Positions 1 through 13,298 are shown, numbered from the stretch's first letter. The stretch: 64,000 nucleotides of DNA from Hafnia alvei (GCF_964063325.1 NZ_OZ061315.1:124001-188000); one strand, 5' to 3'. Numbers and translations: made by a program. The notes: generated by a model from the sequence alone, not told the origin.

Positions 1-432
1 AAGCTGGCGGTGTATAGCGGCCATCCTCTGGCAGACAAAGATAAAATTGCGATGTCTGAACTGGCCGGCGAGCATTTGTTAATGCTGGAAGACGGGCATT
101 GTCTGCGCGATCAGGCGATGGGATTCTGTTTCCAAGCTGGGGCAGATGAAGATACGCATTTCCGTGCAACTAGCCTAGAAACGCTGCGCAACATGGTTGC
201 CGCTGGGAGCGGTATAACGCTGCTGCCGGCATTAGCGGTTCCACCTGAGCGTGAACGTGACGGCATTTGCTATGTGCAATGTTATAAGCCTGAGCCGAAG
301 CGGACTATCGCGTTAGTTTATCGTCCCGGCTCTCCGCTGCGCGCACGCTATGAACAGCTCGCGGAAGCGATCCGCGAGCATATGCAAGGTGTCATGGCAC
401 AGCAGTGCGACGCTTTAAAACAGGCGGTTTAG
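1..432 (+). CDS. oxyR: OxyR, C-terminal part (gene starts upstream)
   Basis: LysR-family hydrogen-peroxide sensor that activates katG, ahpCF, dps and oxyS when oxidised. Only the last 143 codons are in the window, reading in frame from base 1, so the helix-turn-helix and start lie upstream. The fragment holds the redox pair at fragment residues 34 and 43 (motif HCLRDQAMGFCF), equivalent to Cys199 and Cys208 of E. coli OxyR, which form the activating disulfide. The remainder is the regulatory domain and closely matches the E. coli protein. Its 3' end overlaps the convergent sthA by 18 bases. The internal GTG at base 10 is not the real start. Confidence 0.96.
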   Translation, partial: KLAVYSGHPLADKDKIAMSELAGEHLLMLEDGHCLRDQAMGFCFQAGADEDTHFRATSLETLRNMVAAGSGITLLPALAVPPERERDGICYVQCYKPEPKRTIALVYRPGSPLRARYEQLAEAIREHMQGVMAQQCDALKQAV

Positions 433-1815
433 CCCGTTTAACGCAGCCACACGGTAGGCCTCGGCCATGGTTGGATAGTTGAAGGTGGTATTAACGAAAT
501 ACTCGATGGTATTACCTTCTCCTTTCTGTTCCATGATCGCTTGGCCGATGTGAATGATCTCCGCCGCGCGTTCGCCAAAGCAGTGGATCCCTAGGATCTG
601 CTTGGTTTCGCGATGGAATAAGATCTTCAAACTTCCCACGCTCATTCCGGCGATTTGTGCGCGAGCCAGATGTTTAAACTGTGCACGGCCCACCTCATAC
701 GGCACCTTCATTGCCGTTAGTTCCTGCTCGGTTTTACCCACGGAGCTGATTTCAGGAATGGTGTAAATGCCGGTAGGAATATCTTCGACCAGATGCACGT
801 TGGCTTCGCCTTGCATAATGGCCTGAGCGGCGATACGCCCTTGATCGTAAGCTGCGGATGCCAAACTCGGATAGCCAATGACGTCACCTACGGCGTAGAT
901 ATGTGAAATAGCCGTTTGGTACATGCTGTTGACCTTCAGAAGGCCACGACCATCGGCTTCAAGTCCCACATTTTCCAGTTTCAGCGCATCGGTATTCCCT
1001 GTACGGCCATTGGCGTACAGCAGGCAATCGGCTTTCACTTTTTTACCGGATTTGAGATGCATGATGACGCCATCTTCAACGCCTTCAATCTGCTCGAACT
1101 CTTCGTTGTGGCGGATAACAACGCCGTTATTCCAGAAGTGGTAAGAGAGCGCATCTGACATTTCTTGATCGAGAAATGCAAGCAGGCGATCGCGGGTATT
1201 CACTAAGTCCACTTTCACGCTTAATCCACGGAAGATCGACGCATATTCGCAGCCGATAACGCCAGCACCATAAATGATGATGTGCTGCGGTTCGTGGTTA
1301 AGTTGCAGAATGGAGTCGCTGTCGTAAATGCGTGGATGCTTGAAATCGACGCCAGACGGATGATACGGGCGTGAACCACAGGCGATAATGATGTTGTCGG
1401 CGGTTAAGGTATCGCGCGTGCCGTCTGGGTAGCTAACGCTGAGGGTATTGGCATCAATAAATTCGGCGTCACCGGAAAATAATTGACAATGGTTACGCTC
1501 GTAGAATCCTTGGCGCATGCGGGTTTGCTGATTAATAACGCTATCGGCATGACGCAAAATATCAGGGAATGTCGATTTAAGAATTCGGGAGTTGTCGCTA
1601 TAGAGAGGATTTTGGTTAAATTCGATAATGCGGCTAACGGCGTGGCGAAGTGCTTTCGAGGGGATGGTACCCCAGTGGGTGCATCCGCCACCAACGCTAA
1701 AATGCCGTTCTATGACGGCAACCCGCGCGCCCTGTTTTACCAGACCCATGGCGGCGCCTTCACCACCGGGACCTGAGCCAATGACTATGGCATCAAAAGA
1801 ATAGTGCTGTTGCAT
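415..1815 (-). CDS. sthA: Soluble pyridine nucleotide transhydrogenase SthA
   Basis: Cytoplasmic FAD flavoprotein that moves reducing equivalents from NADPH to NAD+, draining excess NADPH. The 466-residue product has the family length. An N-terminal FAD dinucleotide motif (IGSGPGGEG) is followed by GGGCTHWGTIPSK. This resembles the disulfide-reductase active-site region but has Thr in place of the second redox cysteine, as is typical of SthA. A second Rossmann motif (YGAGVIG) for the pyridine nucleotide lies near residue 180, and a C-terminal dimerisation domain follows. I chose the ATG at 1815, which gives MQQHYSFDAIVIG, because it aligns with the E. coli start; an upstream in-frame ATG at 1839 would add eight residues. 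Convergent with oxyR and divergent from fabR. Confidence 0.96.
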   Translation of the reverse strand: MQQHYSFDAIVIGSGPGGEGAAMGLVKQGARVAVIERHFSVGGGCTHWGTIPSKALRHAVSRIIEFNQNPLYSDNSRILKSTFPDILRHADSVINQQTRMRQGFYERNHCQLFSGDAEFIDANTLSVSYPDGTRDTLTADNIIIACGSRPYHPSGVDFKHPRIYDSDSILQLNHEPQHIIIYGAGVIGCEYASIFRGLSVKVDLVNTRDRLLAFLDQEMSDALSYHFWNNGVVIRHNEEFEQIEGVEDGVIMHLKSGKKVKADCLLYANGRTGNTDALKLENVGLEADGRGLLKVNSMYQTAISHIYAVGDVIGYPSLASAAYDQGRIAAQAIMQGEANVHLVEDIPTGIYTIPEISSVGKTEQELTAMKVPYEVGRAQFKHLARAQIAGMSVGSLKILFHRETKQILGIHCFGERAAEIIHIGQAIMEQKGEGNTIEYFVNTTFNYPTMAEAYRVAALNGLNRLF

Positions 1816-2058
1816 GTAGGGTAGGCCTTTCTTATACAAAAATACAACGTTACCTTAACATAATAACCGCGCATCCCCAATCATCCCTACGCTTTTCGTG
1901 GCAATTCACGCCTTGTTTTTGTCATCCTAGCTATACATGTCACAGGTCATAGAAGCGTGGTTGGGGTAAAGTTTGATATAGTGGCGTTAAACCACCGCGC
2001 CAGAATCAAAAATAGCCGAAGGTGGAATAAAGAAACTTACATTTAACCGGATATTAAT

Positions 2059-2721
2059 ATGGGCGTCAGAGCGCAACAAAAAGAACGAACTCGTCGTTCA
2101 CTGATCGAGGCGGCTTTTAATCAGCTAAGCGCTGAGCGGAGCTTTGCGAGTTTGAGCCTGCGTGAAGTATCCCGTGAAGCTGGTATTGCCCCAACGTCTT
2201 TCTATCGCCATTTCCGTGACGTGGATGAGTTAGGGTTAACGATGGTGGATGAAAGTGGGTTGATGCTGCGCCAGTTAATGCGTCAGGCCCGTCAGCGTAT
2301 TGCCAAAGGTGGCAGCGTTATCCGCACATCCGTAGCAACTTTTATGGAATTTATCGGCAATAATCCGAATGCTTTCCGTCTGCTTTTACGGGAACGTTCC
2401 GGTACTTCCGCTGCGTTCCGCGCGGCGGTGCAGCGTGAGGTTCAGCACTTTATTGCGGAACTTGCCGATTACCTTGAAATCGAAAATCACATGCCGCGCA
2501 GTTTTACTGAAGCACAGGCGGAGGCGATGGTGACTATCGTATTTAGCGCGGGTGCCGAAGCGTTAGATATTGATATGGAGCACCGCCGTTTGTTGGAAGA
2601 ACGTCTTGTTTTACAGTTGCGGATGATTTCCAAGGGCGCTTATTATTGGTACCGTCGTGAGCAGGAGAAAGCACACATTGCGCATATGCATGAAAATGCA
2701 GAGCAGCATGCTCGGGAATAA
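2059..2721 (+). CDS. fabR: TetR-family fatty-acid repressor FabR
   Basis: Represses fabB and fabA, adjusting unsaturated fatty acid synthesis to the acyl-thioester pool. The 220-residue product begins MGVRAQQKERTRR, as in E. coli, with the TetR helix-turn-helix around residues 28-50 (LREVSREAGIAPTSFYRHF). The ligand-binding and dimerisation domain that follows is close to E. coli FabR. The C-terminal tail (HMHENAEQHARE) differs and is slightly longer. It is divergent from sthA and followed after 21 bases by yijD, with which it probably shares a transcript, as in E. coli. Confidence 0.96.
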   Translation: MGVRAQQKERTRRSLIEAAFNQLSAERSFASLSLREVSREAGIAPTSFYRHFRDVDELGLTMVDESGLMLRQLMRQARQRIAKGGSVIRTSVATFMEFIGNNPNAFRLLLRERSGTSAAFRAAVQREVQHFIAELADYLEIENHMPRSFTEAQAEAMVTIVFSAGAEALDIDMEHRRLLEERLVLQLRMISKGAYYWYRREQEKAHIAHMHENAEQHARE

Positions 2722-2742
2722 ATTTAAAGCATAGGGTTGGTC

Positions 2743-3132
2743 ATGATTAAAAGTCGTTTAGATGTGGGAACGTTGATTCTGTCATTGGTTGCGGGGCTTT
2801 CTATCAGCGGATCTTTTGCCGCACTGTTTAGCTCAGCCGTATCATTTTCGGTATTTCCCCTGCTGGCACTGATTTTATCAGTGTATTGCCTGCATCAGCG
2901 CTACCTGAACTGCTCTATGCCTGAAGGTATGCCGATGCTTTCCTCTTCGTGTTTTCTGCTTGGTTTGCTGATGTATAGCGCCATTGTTCGCGTTGAGTAC
3001 CCAGAAATTGGCTCTAACTTTATGCCAACCCTCCTGTGTATTGTGTTGGTTTTCTGGATTGCCTATCGTATTAAGGCGTTTAAGAAAAATGCCGAGCCTG
3101 ATAGCGGAAAAGATTTTCACGATCCTGAGTGA
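2743..3132 (+). CDS. yijD: YijD family inner-membrane protein
   Basis: Small inner-membrane protein of unknown function, 129 residues from the ATG at 2743, preceded by AGGG at a suitable distance; a TTG six bases upstream is less likely. Four hydrophobic segments are visible, at about residues 10-30, 35-52, 65-83 and 92-110, with a charged C-terminal tail. The segment around YCLHQRYLN and the motif EYPEIGSNF match E. coli YijD. It probably forms an operon with fabR, which suggests but does not prove a link with membrane lipids. Confidence 0.9.
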   Translation: MIKSRLDVGTLILSLVAGLSISGSFAALFSSAVSFSVFPLLALILSVYCLHQRYLNCSMPEGMPMLSSSCFLLGLLMYSAIVRVEYPEIGSNFMPTLLCIVLVFWIAYRIKAFKKNAEPDSGKDFHDPE

Positions 3133-3162
3133 TGTTGAGCCACTGAGATACCATTCAAATAG

Positions 3163-3187
3163 AAAAGGCAGCCATTGGCTGCCTTTT
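3163..3187. terminator. Bidirectional terminator between yijD and trmA
   Basis: A 12-base perfect inverted repeat (AAAAGGCAGCCA / TGGCTGCCTTTT) has T-runs on both strands. It lies between the convergent yijD and trmA genes and can serve both. Confidence 0.9.
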
Positions 3188-3209
3188 TGCGTTTCAATCT
3201 GAATCGTTT

Positions 3210-4313
3210 TTAATCGCGTTTTTCCAACAACACGCCGCATTCCATATGATGGGTATAGGGAAACTGATCGAACAGCGCCAAGCGTGTGACCCGATGAGTT
3301 TCGTTCAGCGTTTCTAGGTTTGCGCTAAGCGTTTCAGGGTTGCATGAGATATAAAGTATCCGTGGATACGCCTGCACCATGCGCAAGGTGTCGTCATCCA
3401 AGCCGCTACGCGGTGGATCGACAAAAATGGTTTCGCACTGATAACCTTTGAGGTCGATACCTTCCAAACGTTTGAACTCACGTACGCCGTTCATCGCCTG
3501 AGTAAAATCTTCTGCCGCCATACGAATGATTTGTACATTCTCAATGTGGTTGGCTGCGATGTTGAACTGCGCTGCAGCAACGGAAGGTTTGGCAATTTCT
3601 GTTGCGAGCACGCGATTAAAGTTACGCGCGAGCGCCAAGGAGAAATTGCCGTTGCCACAGTACAGCTCAAGTAGATCGCCTTTGGAATCCTGTGTAACGT
3701 CAAGCGCCCACTCAAGCATCTTAATGTTTACGGCCGCGTTGGGCTGGGTAAAGCTGTTTTCTACCTGACGATAGATCATGTTGCGGCCAGCAACAGGCAG
3801 GCATTCATCAACATAGTCTTGATCGAAACAGATTTTGGTTTTGGTGGCGCGGCCAATAAGCTGCAGGTCAAAACCTTGCGCGCGCAGGCGATCGCGAAGC
3901 GCTTCAGCCTCTACTTTCCATTCATCATCCAGTTTGCGGTGATAAAGAAGAGAAACCACCACTTTATTGTTCATAGTTGACAGATAGTCAATTTGGAACA
4001 ATTTAAAGCGCAGAACGTGGTTTGGCTTTAGCTCATCCATCATCACGTTCATCAAACGGTTAATCAGCTCGCTTGCAGCAGGGAACTGATCGACGCGGAT
4101 GCGCTGTTTGGTTTGTTGATCAAACATGATGTGGTAGAGATCGCCTTCATCATGCCAAACGCGGAATTCAGCGCGCATGCGGTAGTGACTGGCCGGCGAG
4201 CGAAATGCCTCAATCTCCGGTGCCGCAAACGGGGTCATCATGTTGGCCAGTCGGGTAATTTTTTCCGTGAGTTGGGCATCATATTGATCGGTTGGCAGCG
4301 TGTTCGGCGTCAT
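3210..4313 (-). CDS. trmA: tRNA (uracil-5-)-methyltransferase TrmA
   Basis: SAM-dependent enzyme that makes ribothymidine at position 54 of the T-loop in nearly all tRNAs (T54). The product is 367 residues against 366 in E. coli. Visible motifs: the SAM-binding segment LLELYCGNGNFSLALA, the DPPRSG motif, the nucleophilic cysteine in LYISCNPETL, and the C-terminal general-base Glu in MECGVLL. The start MTPNTLPTDQYDAQL aligns with E. coli; an upstream ATG at 4331 would add six residues. An rRNA-like promoter lies 34-61 bases upstream. No folded RUMT accessory gene is nearby. Confidence 0.97.
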   Translation of the reverse strand: MTPNTLPTDQYDAQLTEKITRLANMMTPFAAPEIEAFRSPASHYRMRAEFRVWHDEGDLYHIMFDQQTKQRIRVDQFPAASELINRLMNVMMDELKPNHVLRFKLFQIDYLSTMNNKVVVSLLYHRKLDDEWKVEAEALRDRLRAQGFDLQLIGRATKTKICFDQDYVDECLPVAGRNMIYRQVENSFTQPNAAVNIKMLEWALDVTQDSKGDLLELYCGNGNFSLALARNFNRVLATEIAKPSVAAAQFNIAANHIENVQIIRMAAEDFTQAMNGVREFKRLEGIDLKGYQCETIFVDPPRSGLDDDTLRMVQAYPRILYISCNPETLSANLETLNETHRVTRLALFDQFPYTHHMECGVLLEKRD

Positions 4314-4346
4314 GGCATTTCTCGTTAGCATAATAATAGAGGGGCG

Positions 4347-4374
4347 ATTGTAGGCGATGGAATGATGATGTCCA
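4347..4374 (-). promoter_or_regulatory. trmA promoter with GC-rich discriminator
   Basis: Reading on the minus strand, a -35 TGGACA and a -10 TACAAT are separated by exactly 16 bases and followed by a GC-rich discriminator (CGCCCCTC). The arrangement mimics the rRNA P1 promoter at 7475-7502. It fits the known growth-rate and stringent control of trmA in E. coli. Found by eye; activity is inferred. Confidence 0.7.
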
Positions 4375-4404
4375 GCTCTGTGACTTATTCTACATCCGAA
4401 TCAT

Positions 4405-4420
4405 AGAAGTCTAGACTTCT
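4405..4420. promoter_or_regulatory. Candidate MetJ operator upstream of btuB
   Basis: A perfect 16-bp palindrome, AGAAGTCTAGACTTCT, consists of two adjacent 8-mers that each match the met-box consensus AGACGTCT at 7 of 8 positions. It overlaps a plausible btuB -10 (CATAGA at 4402-4407, with TGTGAC 17 bases upstream). Repression by MetJ-SAM is inferred. It would link B12 uptake to methionine supply through B12-dependent MetH. Confidence 0.65.
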
Positions 4421-4439
4421 GAATACGTTTTCACTTAGC

Positions 4440-4630
4440 ATGGCGACCCGGTCTCCTGTGGAGAGTGAAAAGGGAATCCGGTGTGAATCCGGAGCTGACG
4501 CGCAGCGGTATGGGGAAGTCACGGCGATATTTTGACACTGTCATTACAGATGGGAAGTCATCGCCCGGTGTGTATTCAACAATGCATGTTGATACACAAA
4601 TCCTAAGCCCGAAGACCTGCCGGTACACGT
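4440..4630 (+). promoter_or_regulatory. Cobalamin (adenosylcobalamin) riboswitch
   Basis: The leader of btuB holds the conserved riboswitch core. It has GGGAA and CCGGTGTGAATCCGG at 4472-4492, the B12 box GCTGACGCGCAGCGGTA at 4494-4510, and the distal AGCCCGAAGACCTGCCGG at 4606-4623. By analogy with E. coli btuB, ligand binding should mask the ribosome binding site and repress translation. The boundaries are approximate. Confidence 0.95.
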
Positions 4631-4702
4631 CGCTTTACGTGGTTTTCGCGAATTAACGCCACGGCTCGCGGCATCCTGCCAATTAAGTTTGGATGCTCTT
4701 AT

Positions 4703-6607
4703 ATGACTATAAAAAAAAATGCGCTGATGGCAGCTTTGTCTGTCACGGCTTTCTCTGGCTGGGCGCAAGATTCTAACGAAACACCTTCATCATCATCCGC
4801 AAATAATAATGACGATGTCATTGTCACCGCCTCCCGTTTTCCTCAGCCAGTTTCCACCGTGCTAGCGCCTAGTGATGTTGTTACTCGAGATGATATCGAT
4901 CGTTGGCAGGCTAAAACGCTGAATGACGTAATGCGGCGTTTACCCGGCGTCGATATCGCCCAAAATGGCGGTATGGGACAGAGTGCATCGATGTATATCC
5001 GTGGGACCAGCGCAAGCCAAGTACTTGTGCTGGTGGATGGCATTCCTATTGCTCGTCCTGGAATTTCAAACACGGCTGATTTCAATCAAATCCCGATTTC
5101 GCTGGTTCAACGCGTTGAATATATTCGTGGCCCACGCTCTGCCGTGTATGGTTCGGGTGCGATGGGGGGGGTTATTAACGTCATCACGCAAACCGATAAG
5201 GAAGGCGCGCAGATAAATGCAGGTGTCGGTTCTAAAGGATTCCAGCAGTACGATGGGAGCGTGCGTCAAAAAGTCGGTGATAACACCAAAGTCACGTTGG
5301 CGGGCTCTTATGAAAGCACCAAAGGCTTTAACGTGCAGCCGGGTTCAACGTACGAACCCGATCATGATGACGATGGCTATCGCACCAAAACTTTCTGGGG
5401 CGGTATAGATCACCAGTTTAACAACGAGTTTTCTGGTTTTGCTCGTGGCTACGGTTACACCAACAATAGTGACTATGATCTTGGTAGCCCACCGTCGAGC
5501 CCCGCTTACAGCGCAAACGAAAGTGAAACCTACAATCACACTTATGATATGGGGCTGCGCTATTTGTCTGGGGCTTATTCATCTCAGTTAACGGGCAGCT
5601 ACCAAAAAGTAAAAGCTTATAATTACAGCAGTGAATATGGGCGCTATCACGATGGCACTACGCTGGATGATATGGATCAGCGTAATATTCAATGGGGTAA
5701 TACCTATAGCCTAGAGCATGGGCAGATTAGTGCGGGTGTGGATTGGCAGCAGCAGCGTCTGACTTCTTCAGATATCAGTAAATCTGACAGCTATAAACGT
5801 GATGATTCTGGGCTATACCTTACAGGTCAGCAAAAACTGGGAGATGTCACGTTGGAGGCATCTGGACGTGAAGATAAAGATGAACAGTTCGGCTGGCACG
5901 GTACTTGGCAAACGGCAGCGGGTTGGGAATTTACGCCGGGCTATCGTGCAACATTGTCTTATGGCACTGGATTCTTGGCGCCGTCATTGGGACAGCAATT
6001 TGGTTCAACGCGTTTCGGCATTGATTCCAATCCTAATTTAAAACCTGAAGAGTCGAAGCAGTGGGAAGCAGGTTTAGAAGGGCTGACTGGGCCACTTGAT
6101 TGGCGTCTGTCTGTGTATCATTACAAAATTGAAAATCTGATTACCTATTATTCCGATCCTGTCACCTATGCGGGCAGCTACGACAACATCGACTCTGCCA
6201 CGATTAAAGGCGTCGAGTGGACGGGCAGCGTTGATACCGGGATCTTCACGCATCAGGTTACCTTGCAGTATTTAGATCCGCGTAATGATAAAAATGATGA
6301 AGTATTAGCGCGTCGCGCCAAACGACAGGCTAAATATCAGCTCGACTGGACCATGTTTAATGTCGATATGGATGTTTCGTATCAATATTATGGTCGCCGT
6401 TACGATAACAATACGTCCCAATACAATAATACGCAGCAGGTATTACCAAGCTACAGCACCGTCGATATTTCAGCTTCTTATCCGGTTACGTCTCATCTAA
6501 CAGTTCGTGGTAGAATCGCCAACCTGTTAGATAAAGATTATGAAACGGCTTATGGCTACCAAACCGCAGGTAGAGAATATTATCTCTCCGGTAGCTACAC
6601 CTTCTAA
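4703..6607 (+). CDS. btuB: TonB-dependent vitamin B12 receptor BtuB
   Basis: Outer-membrane receptor that imports cobalamins with TonB-ExbBD energy. The product is 634 residues (E. coli 614). It has a signal peptide ending near GWAQ, a TonB box (DDVIVTASR, about residues 38-46), a plug domain with IRGTSASQVLVLVDGIPI and RGPRSAVYGSGAMGGVINVIT, and a beta-barrel ending in the aromatic YLSGSYTF outer-membrane signature. The start at 4703 has only a weak GGATG Shine-Dalgarno, as expected of a riboswitch-gated gene. The 3' end overlaps the murI start by 56 bases. The loops carry acidic stretches (PDHDDDG, DNNTSQYNN) that may bind Ca2+. Confidence 0.97.
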   Translation: MTIKKNALMAALSVTAFSGWAQDSNETPSSSSANNNDDVIVTASRFPQPVSTVLAPSDVVTRDDIDRWQAKTLNDVMRRLPGVDIAQNGGMGQSASMYIRGTSASQVLVLVDGIPIARPGISNTADFNQIPISLVQRVEYIRGPRSAVYGSGAMGGVINVITQTDKEGAQINAGVGSKGFQQYDGSVRQKVGDNTKVTLAGSYESTKGFNVQPGSTYEPDHDDDGYRTKTFWGGIDHQFNNEFSGFARGYGYTNNSDYDLGSPPSSPAYSANESETYNHTYDMGLRYLSGAYSSQLTGSYQKVKAYNYSSEYGRYHDGTTLDDMDQRNIQWGNTYSLEHGQISAGVDWQQQRLTSSDISKSDSYKRDDSGLYLTGQQKLGDVTLEASGREDKDEQFGWHGTWQTAAGWEFTPGYRATLSYGTGFLAPSLGQQFGSTRFGIDSNPNLKPEESKQWEAGLEGLTGPLDWRLSVYHYKIENLITYYSDPVTYAGSYDNIDSATIKGVEWTGSVDTGIFTHQVTLQYLDPRNDKNDEVLARRAKRQAKYQLDWTMFNVDMDVSYQYYGRRYDNNTSQYNNTQQVLPSYSTVDISASYPVTSHLTVRGRIANLLDKDYETAYGYQTAGREYYLSGSYTF

Positions 6608-7412
6608 TGATGTAGCGACTTCTAAACCCACTGCGCTGGTTTTTGACTCCGGCGTGGGTGGGTTATCTGTATATCAAGAGATCCGTGATTTGCTTCCGGA
6701 TCTCCACTATATATATGCATTCGACAATCAGGGATTCCCCTATGGGGAAAAAGACGAAGCGTTTATTATCGACCGCGTTGTCAAAATCGTTGCCGAAGTG
6801 CAAAAGCGTCATACTCTCTCTATTGTTATCATCGCCTGTAATACCGCAAGCACCATTACGCTCCCCGCATTACGCGAACGCTTCAATTGCCCTATCGTTG
6901 GTGTCGTGCCTGCGATAAAACCTGCGGCAAAGCTGACGCGCAACGGCGTTGTTGGTTTGTTAGCGACGAGAGCGACGGTGCAGCGTTCATATACTCACGA
7001 TCTGGTTGCTCGATTTGCGAAAGACTGCAACATCAAAATGCTGGGCTCGGCTGAGCTGGTGGAATTGGCTGAGGCCAAGTTACATGGCGAAGAGATTGAT
7101 CCTGCGGTGCTAAAGAAAATACTACGACCTTGGCTGTCAATGGCCGAACCGCCAGATACGGTGGTTCTGGGATGTACGCATTTTCCTTTACTGCGCGAAG
7201 AACTGGCGGCGGTATTACCCACAGGGACTCGTTTAGTTGATTCAGGTGCCGCAATAGCCCGTCGTGTCGCTTGGCTGATTGCTAATCAGGAAAACGCACT
7301 GAGCACGGAAAACGATTTGGCCTATGCAACAGAAACAAATAGCGATACCGATGCGCTTTTACCTGTATTGCATCGTTTAGGTTTCTCAGAACTACGAGAA
7401 TTGAGTATTTAA
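6552..7412 (+). CDS. murI: Glutamate racemase MurI
   Basis: Cofactor-independent racemase that makes D-glutamate for peptidoglycan. The 286-residue product carries the two catalytic cysteines in ACNTAS and GCTHFPLL, plus the family motifs DSGVGGLSV near the N-terminus and FPYGEK. The start MATKPQVEN aligns with E. coli MurI; an in-frame ATG at 6540 would add four residues. The coding region begins inside btuB, an overlap of 56 bases also seen in E. coli, so translation may be coupled. An rRNA operon follows directly. Confidence 0.97.
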   Translation: MATKPQVENIISPVATPSNDVATSKPTALVFDSGVGGLSVYQEIRDLLPDLHYIYAFDNQGFPYGEKDEAFIIDRVVKIVAEVQKRHTLSIVIIACNTASTITLPALRERFNCPIVGVVPAIKPAAKLTRNGVVGLLATRATVQRSYTHDLVARFAKDCNIKMLGSAELVELAEAKLHGEEIDPAVLKKILRPWLSMAEPPDTVVLGCTHFPLLREELAAVLPTGTRLVDSGAAIARRVAWLIANQENALSTENDLAYATETNSDTDALLPVLHRLGFSELRELSI

Positions 7413-7451
7413 TCCTCATTTATGTGGTTTTCGGTGAAAACTTGCGCGGTT

Positions 7452-7510
7452 GAAAAGTTTTTTTAAATTAGGGGTTGTCAGCCGTTCAGAAGTCCCTATA
7501 ATGCGCCACC
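7452..7510 (+). promoter_or_regulatory. rRNA operon promoter P1 with UP-like element
   Basis: TTGTCA (7475-7480) and TATAAT (7497-7502) are separated by 16 bases. The discriminator GCGCCACC resembles E. coli rrn P1. An AT-rich UP-like stretch precedes the -35. This arrangement is typical of ppGpp/DksA-controlled rRNA promoters. Confidence 0.92.
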
Positions 7511-7595
7511 ACTGACCGGGAACAACGACGCAAACGTCGCTCGGTGAGGAAGAGAAAAGCATCGCAGTAATGCGAATTTCTGAAAAGAAAAAAGC

Positions 7596-7623
7596 TTGAC
7601 TCTTCAGGAGGAAAGCGTAATAT
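7596..7623 (+). promoter_or_regulatory. rRNA operon promoter P2
   Basis: TTGACT (7596-7601) and TAATAT (7618-7623) are separated by 16 bases, about 120 bases downstream of P1 and 220 bases ahead of the 16S gene, as in E. coli rrn operons. Confidence 0.85.
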
Positions 7624-7662
7624 GCACCTCCCGAGTTGCTGGAACGAATGTTCGCAATTCGC

Positions 7663-7674
7663 TGCTCTTTAACA
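7663..7674 (+). promoter_or_regulatory. rrn leader boxA antitermination signal
   Basis: TGCTCTTTAACA is the canonical boxA that binds NusB-S10 for rRNA antitermination. It sits in the leader downstream of P2. Confidence 0.92.
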
Positions 7675-7840
7675 ATTTATCAGACAATCTGTGTGGGCAC
7701 TCACAAGACAATATCTAACGTCCTCGGACGATAAAATATTAAAGTCTTGAAGAGTGACCAAGCAGTAATTCATTTAGTTGAATTATTACGAAAGTTAATT
7801 TTCGAGCATCGCTTAACTTGTTTAAGCAAATCAAGCTTTT

Positions 7841-9382
<1,542 letters not shown>

Positions 9383-9455
9383 CCTAAAGATAGCGTTAAG
9401 TGCAGTGTCCACACAGATTGTCTGATGAAGAATAACGAGCAGAATACCTTTATAT

Positions 9456-9532
<77 letters not shown>

Positions 9533-9663
9533 AATTCTTACTCATACTGCGTTGTCGTCACGCCTCGTTTGCAACAGCAAACTTTGCATGACTCCGCCTT
9601 GTCTGAGAAAGAATTAAACTCTTCTATGAGTGGTAATGTATAAAGGTAAACTGTTGACTGTAT

Positions 9664-9739
9664 GGGGTTATAGCTCAGCTGGGAGAGCGCCTGCCTTGCA
9701 CGCAGGAGGTCTGCGGTTCGATCCCGCATAGCTCCACCA
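9664..9739 (+). tRNA. tRNA-Ala (TGC)
   Basis: A 76-base cloverleaf, the second spacer tRNA. It has anticodon TGC (GCCTTGCACGC arm), GGTTCGATCC T-arm and encoded CCA. Confidence 0.98.
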
Positions 9740-9825
9740 TTACTTTTGTTTACGATAAATAATAAGTATTCAGTCTCAAAAACATACTTCAGAGTGTATT
9801 GGAAACAGTATGCTGCGAAGTATTT

Positions 9826-9837
9826 TGCTCTTTAACA
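9826..9837 (+). promoter_or_regulatory. Spacer boxA before 23S
   Basis: A second perfect TGCTCTTTAACA lies in the 16S-23S spacer after the tRNA genes, the usual site for the antitermination complex ahead of 23S. Confidence 0.88.
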
Positions 9838-9989
9838 ATCTGGAACAAGCTGAAATTTGAAAGCTTAAGCAACTGTGAGACACACTGACACAGTTTGTAT
9901 TAAGCAGTCTCTCAATTTTTTGCAATCTTGAATGCTGTCTTGAACCGGTTCGTAACCGCGTTCACTAAAAAGACACCTTCGGGTTGTGA

Positions 9990-12898
<2,909 letters not shown>

Positions 12899-13016
12899 AC
12901 AACACCGAAGGTGTTTTAAGACGCAGAGACGCGAAAACACAAAGAGTAGGCTTGTGAACAGATTGGTTTGTATGGCTAGCTGTAGAAATACAGAGAGCGG
13001 TACAAATAACAGAATA

Positions 13017-13136
13017 TGCCTGGCGGCGATAGCGCGGTGGTCCCACCTGACCCCATGCCGAACTCAGAAGTGAAACGCCGTAGCGCCGATGGTAGTGTGG
13101 GGTCTCCCCATGCGAGAGTAGGGAACTGCTCAGGCT
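13017..13136 (+). rRNA. 5S ribosomal RNA
   Basis: About 120 bases starting TGCCTGGCGGC, with the conserved CCCCATGCCGAACTCAGAAGTGAAA loop region split across helix III. The 3' strand of helix I reads CTGCTCAGGC, one T more than the E. coli CTGCCAGGC, which would bulge a base in the terminal stem. The 3' end could be one base later. Confidence 0.95.
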
Positions 13137-13221
13137 TTAAATTAGTTCCTTTTCCCTGACACGGAAAATAACAGGAACAAACTGACATCAGACGAATGCT
13201 GATGTGAGAGAAAGAATCGGT

Positions 13222-13298
13222 GGAGCGGTAGTTCAGTTGGTTAGAATACCTGCCTGTCACGCAGGGGGTCGCGGGTTCGAGCCCCGTCCGTTCCGCCA
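13222..13298 (+). tRNA. aspT: tRNA-Asp (GTC)
   Basis: A 77-base cloverleaf, anticodon GTC, encoded CCA, 85 bases after the 5S gene. No terminator intervenes, so it is co-transcribed with the rRNA. This matches aspT distal to E. coli rrnC. Confidence 0.97.
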
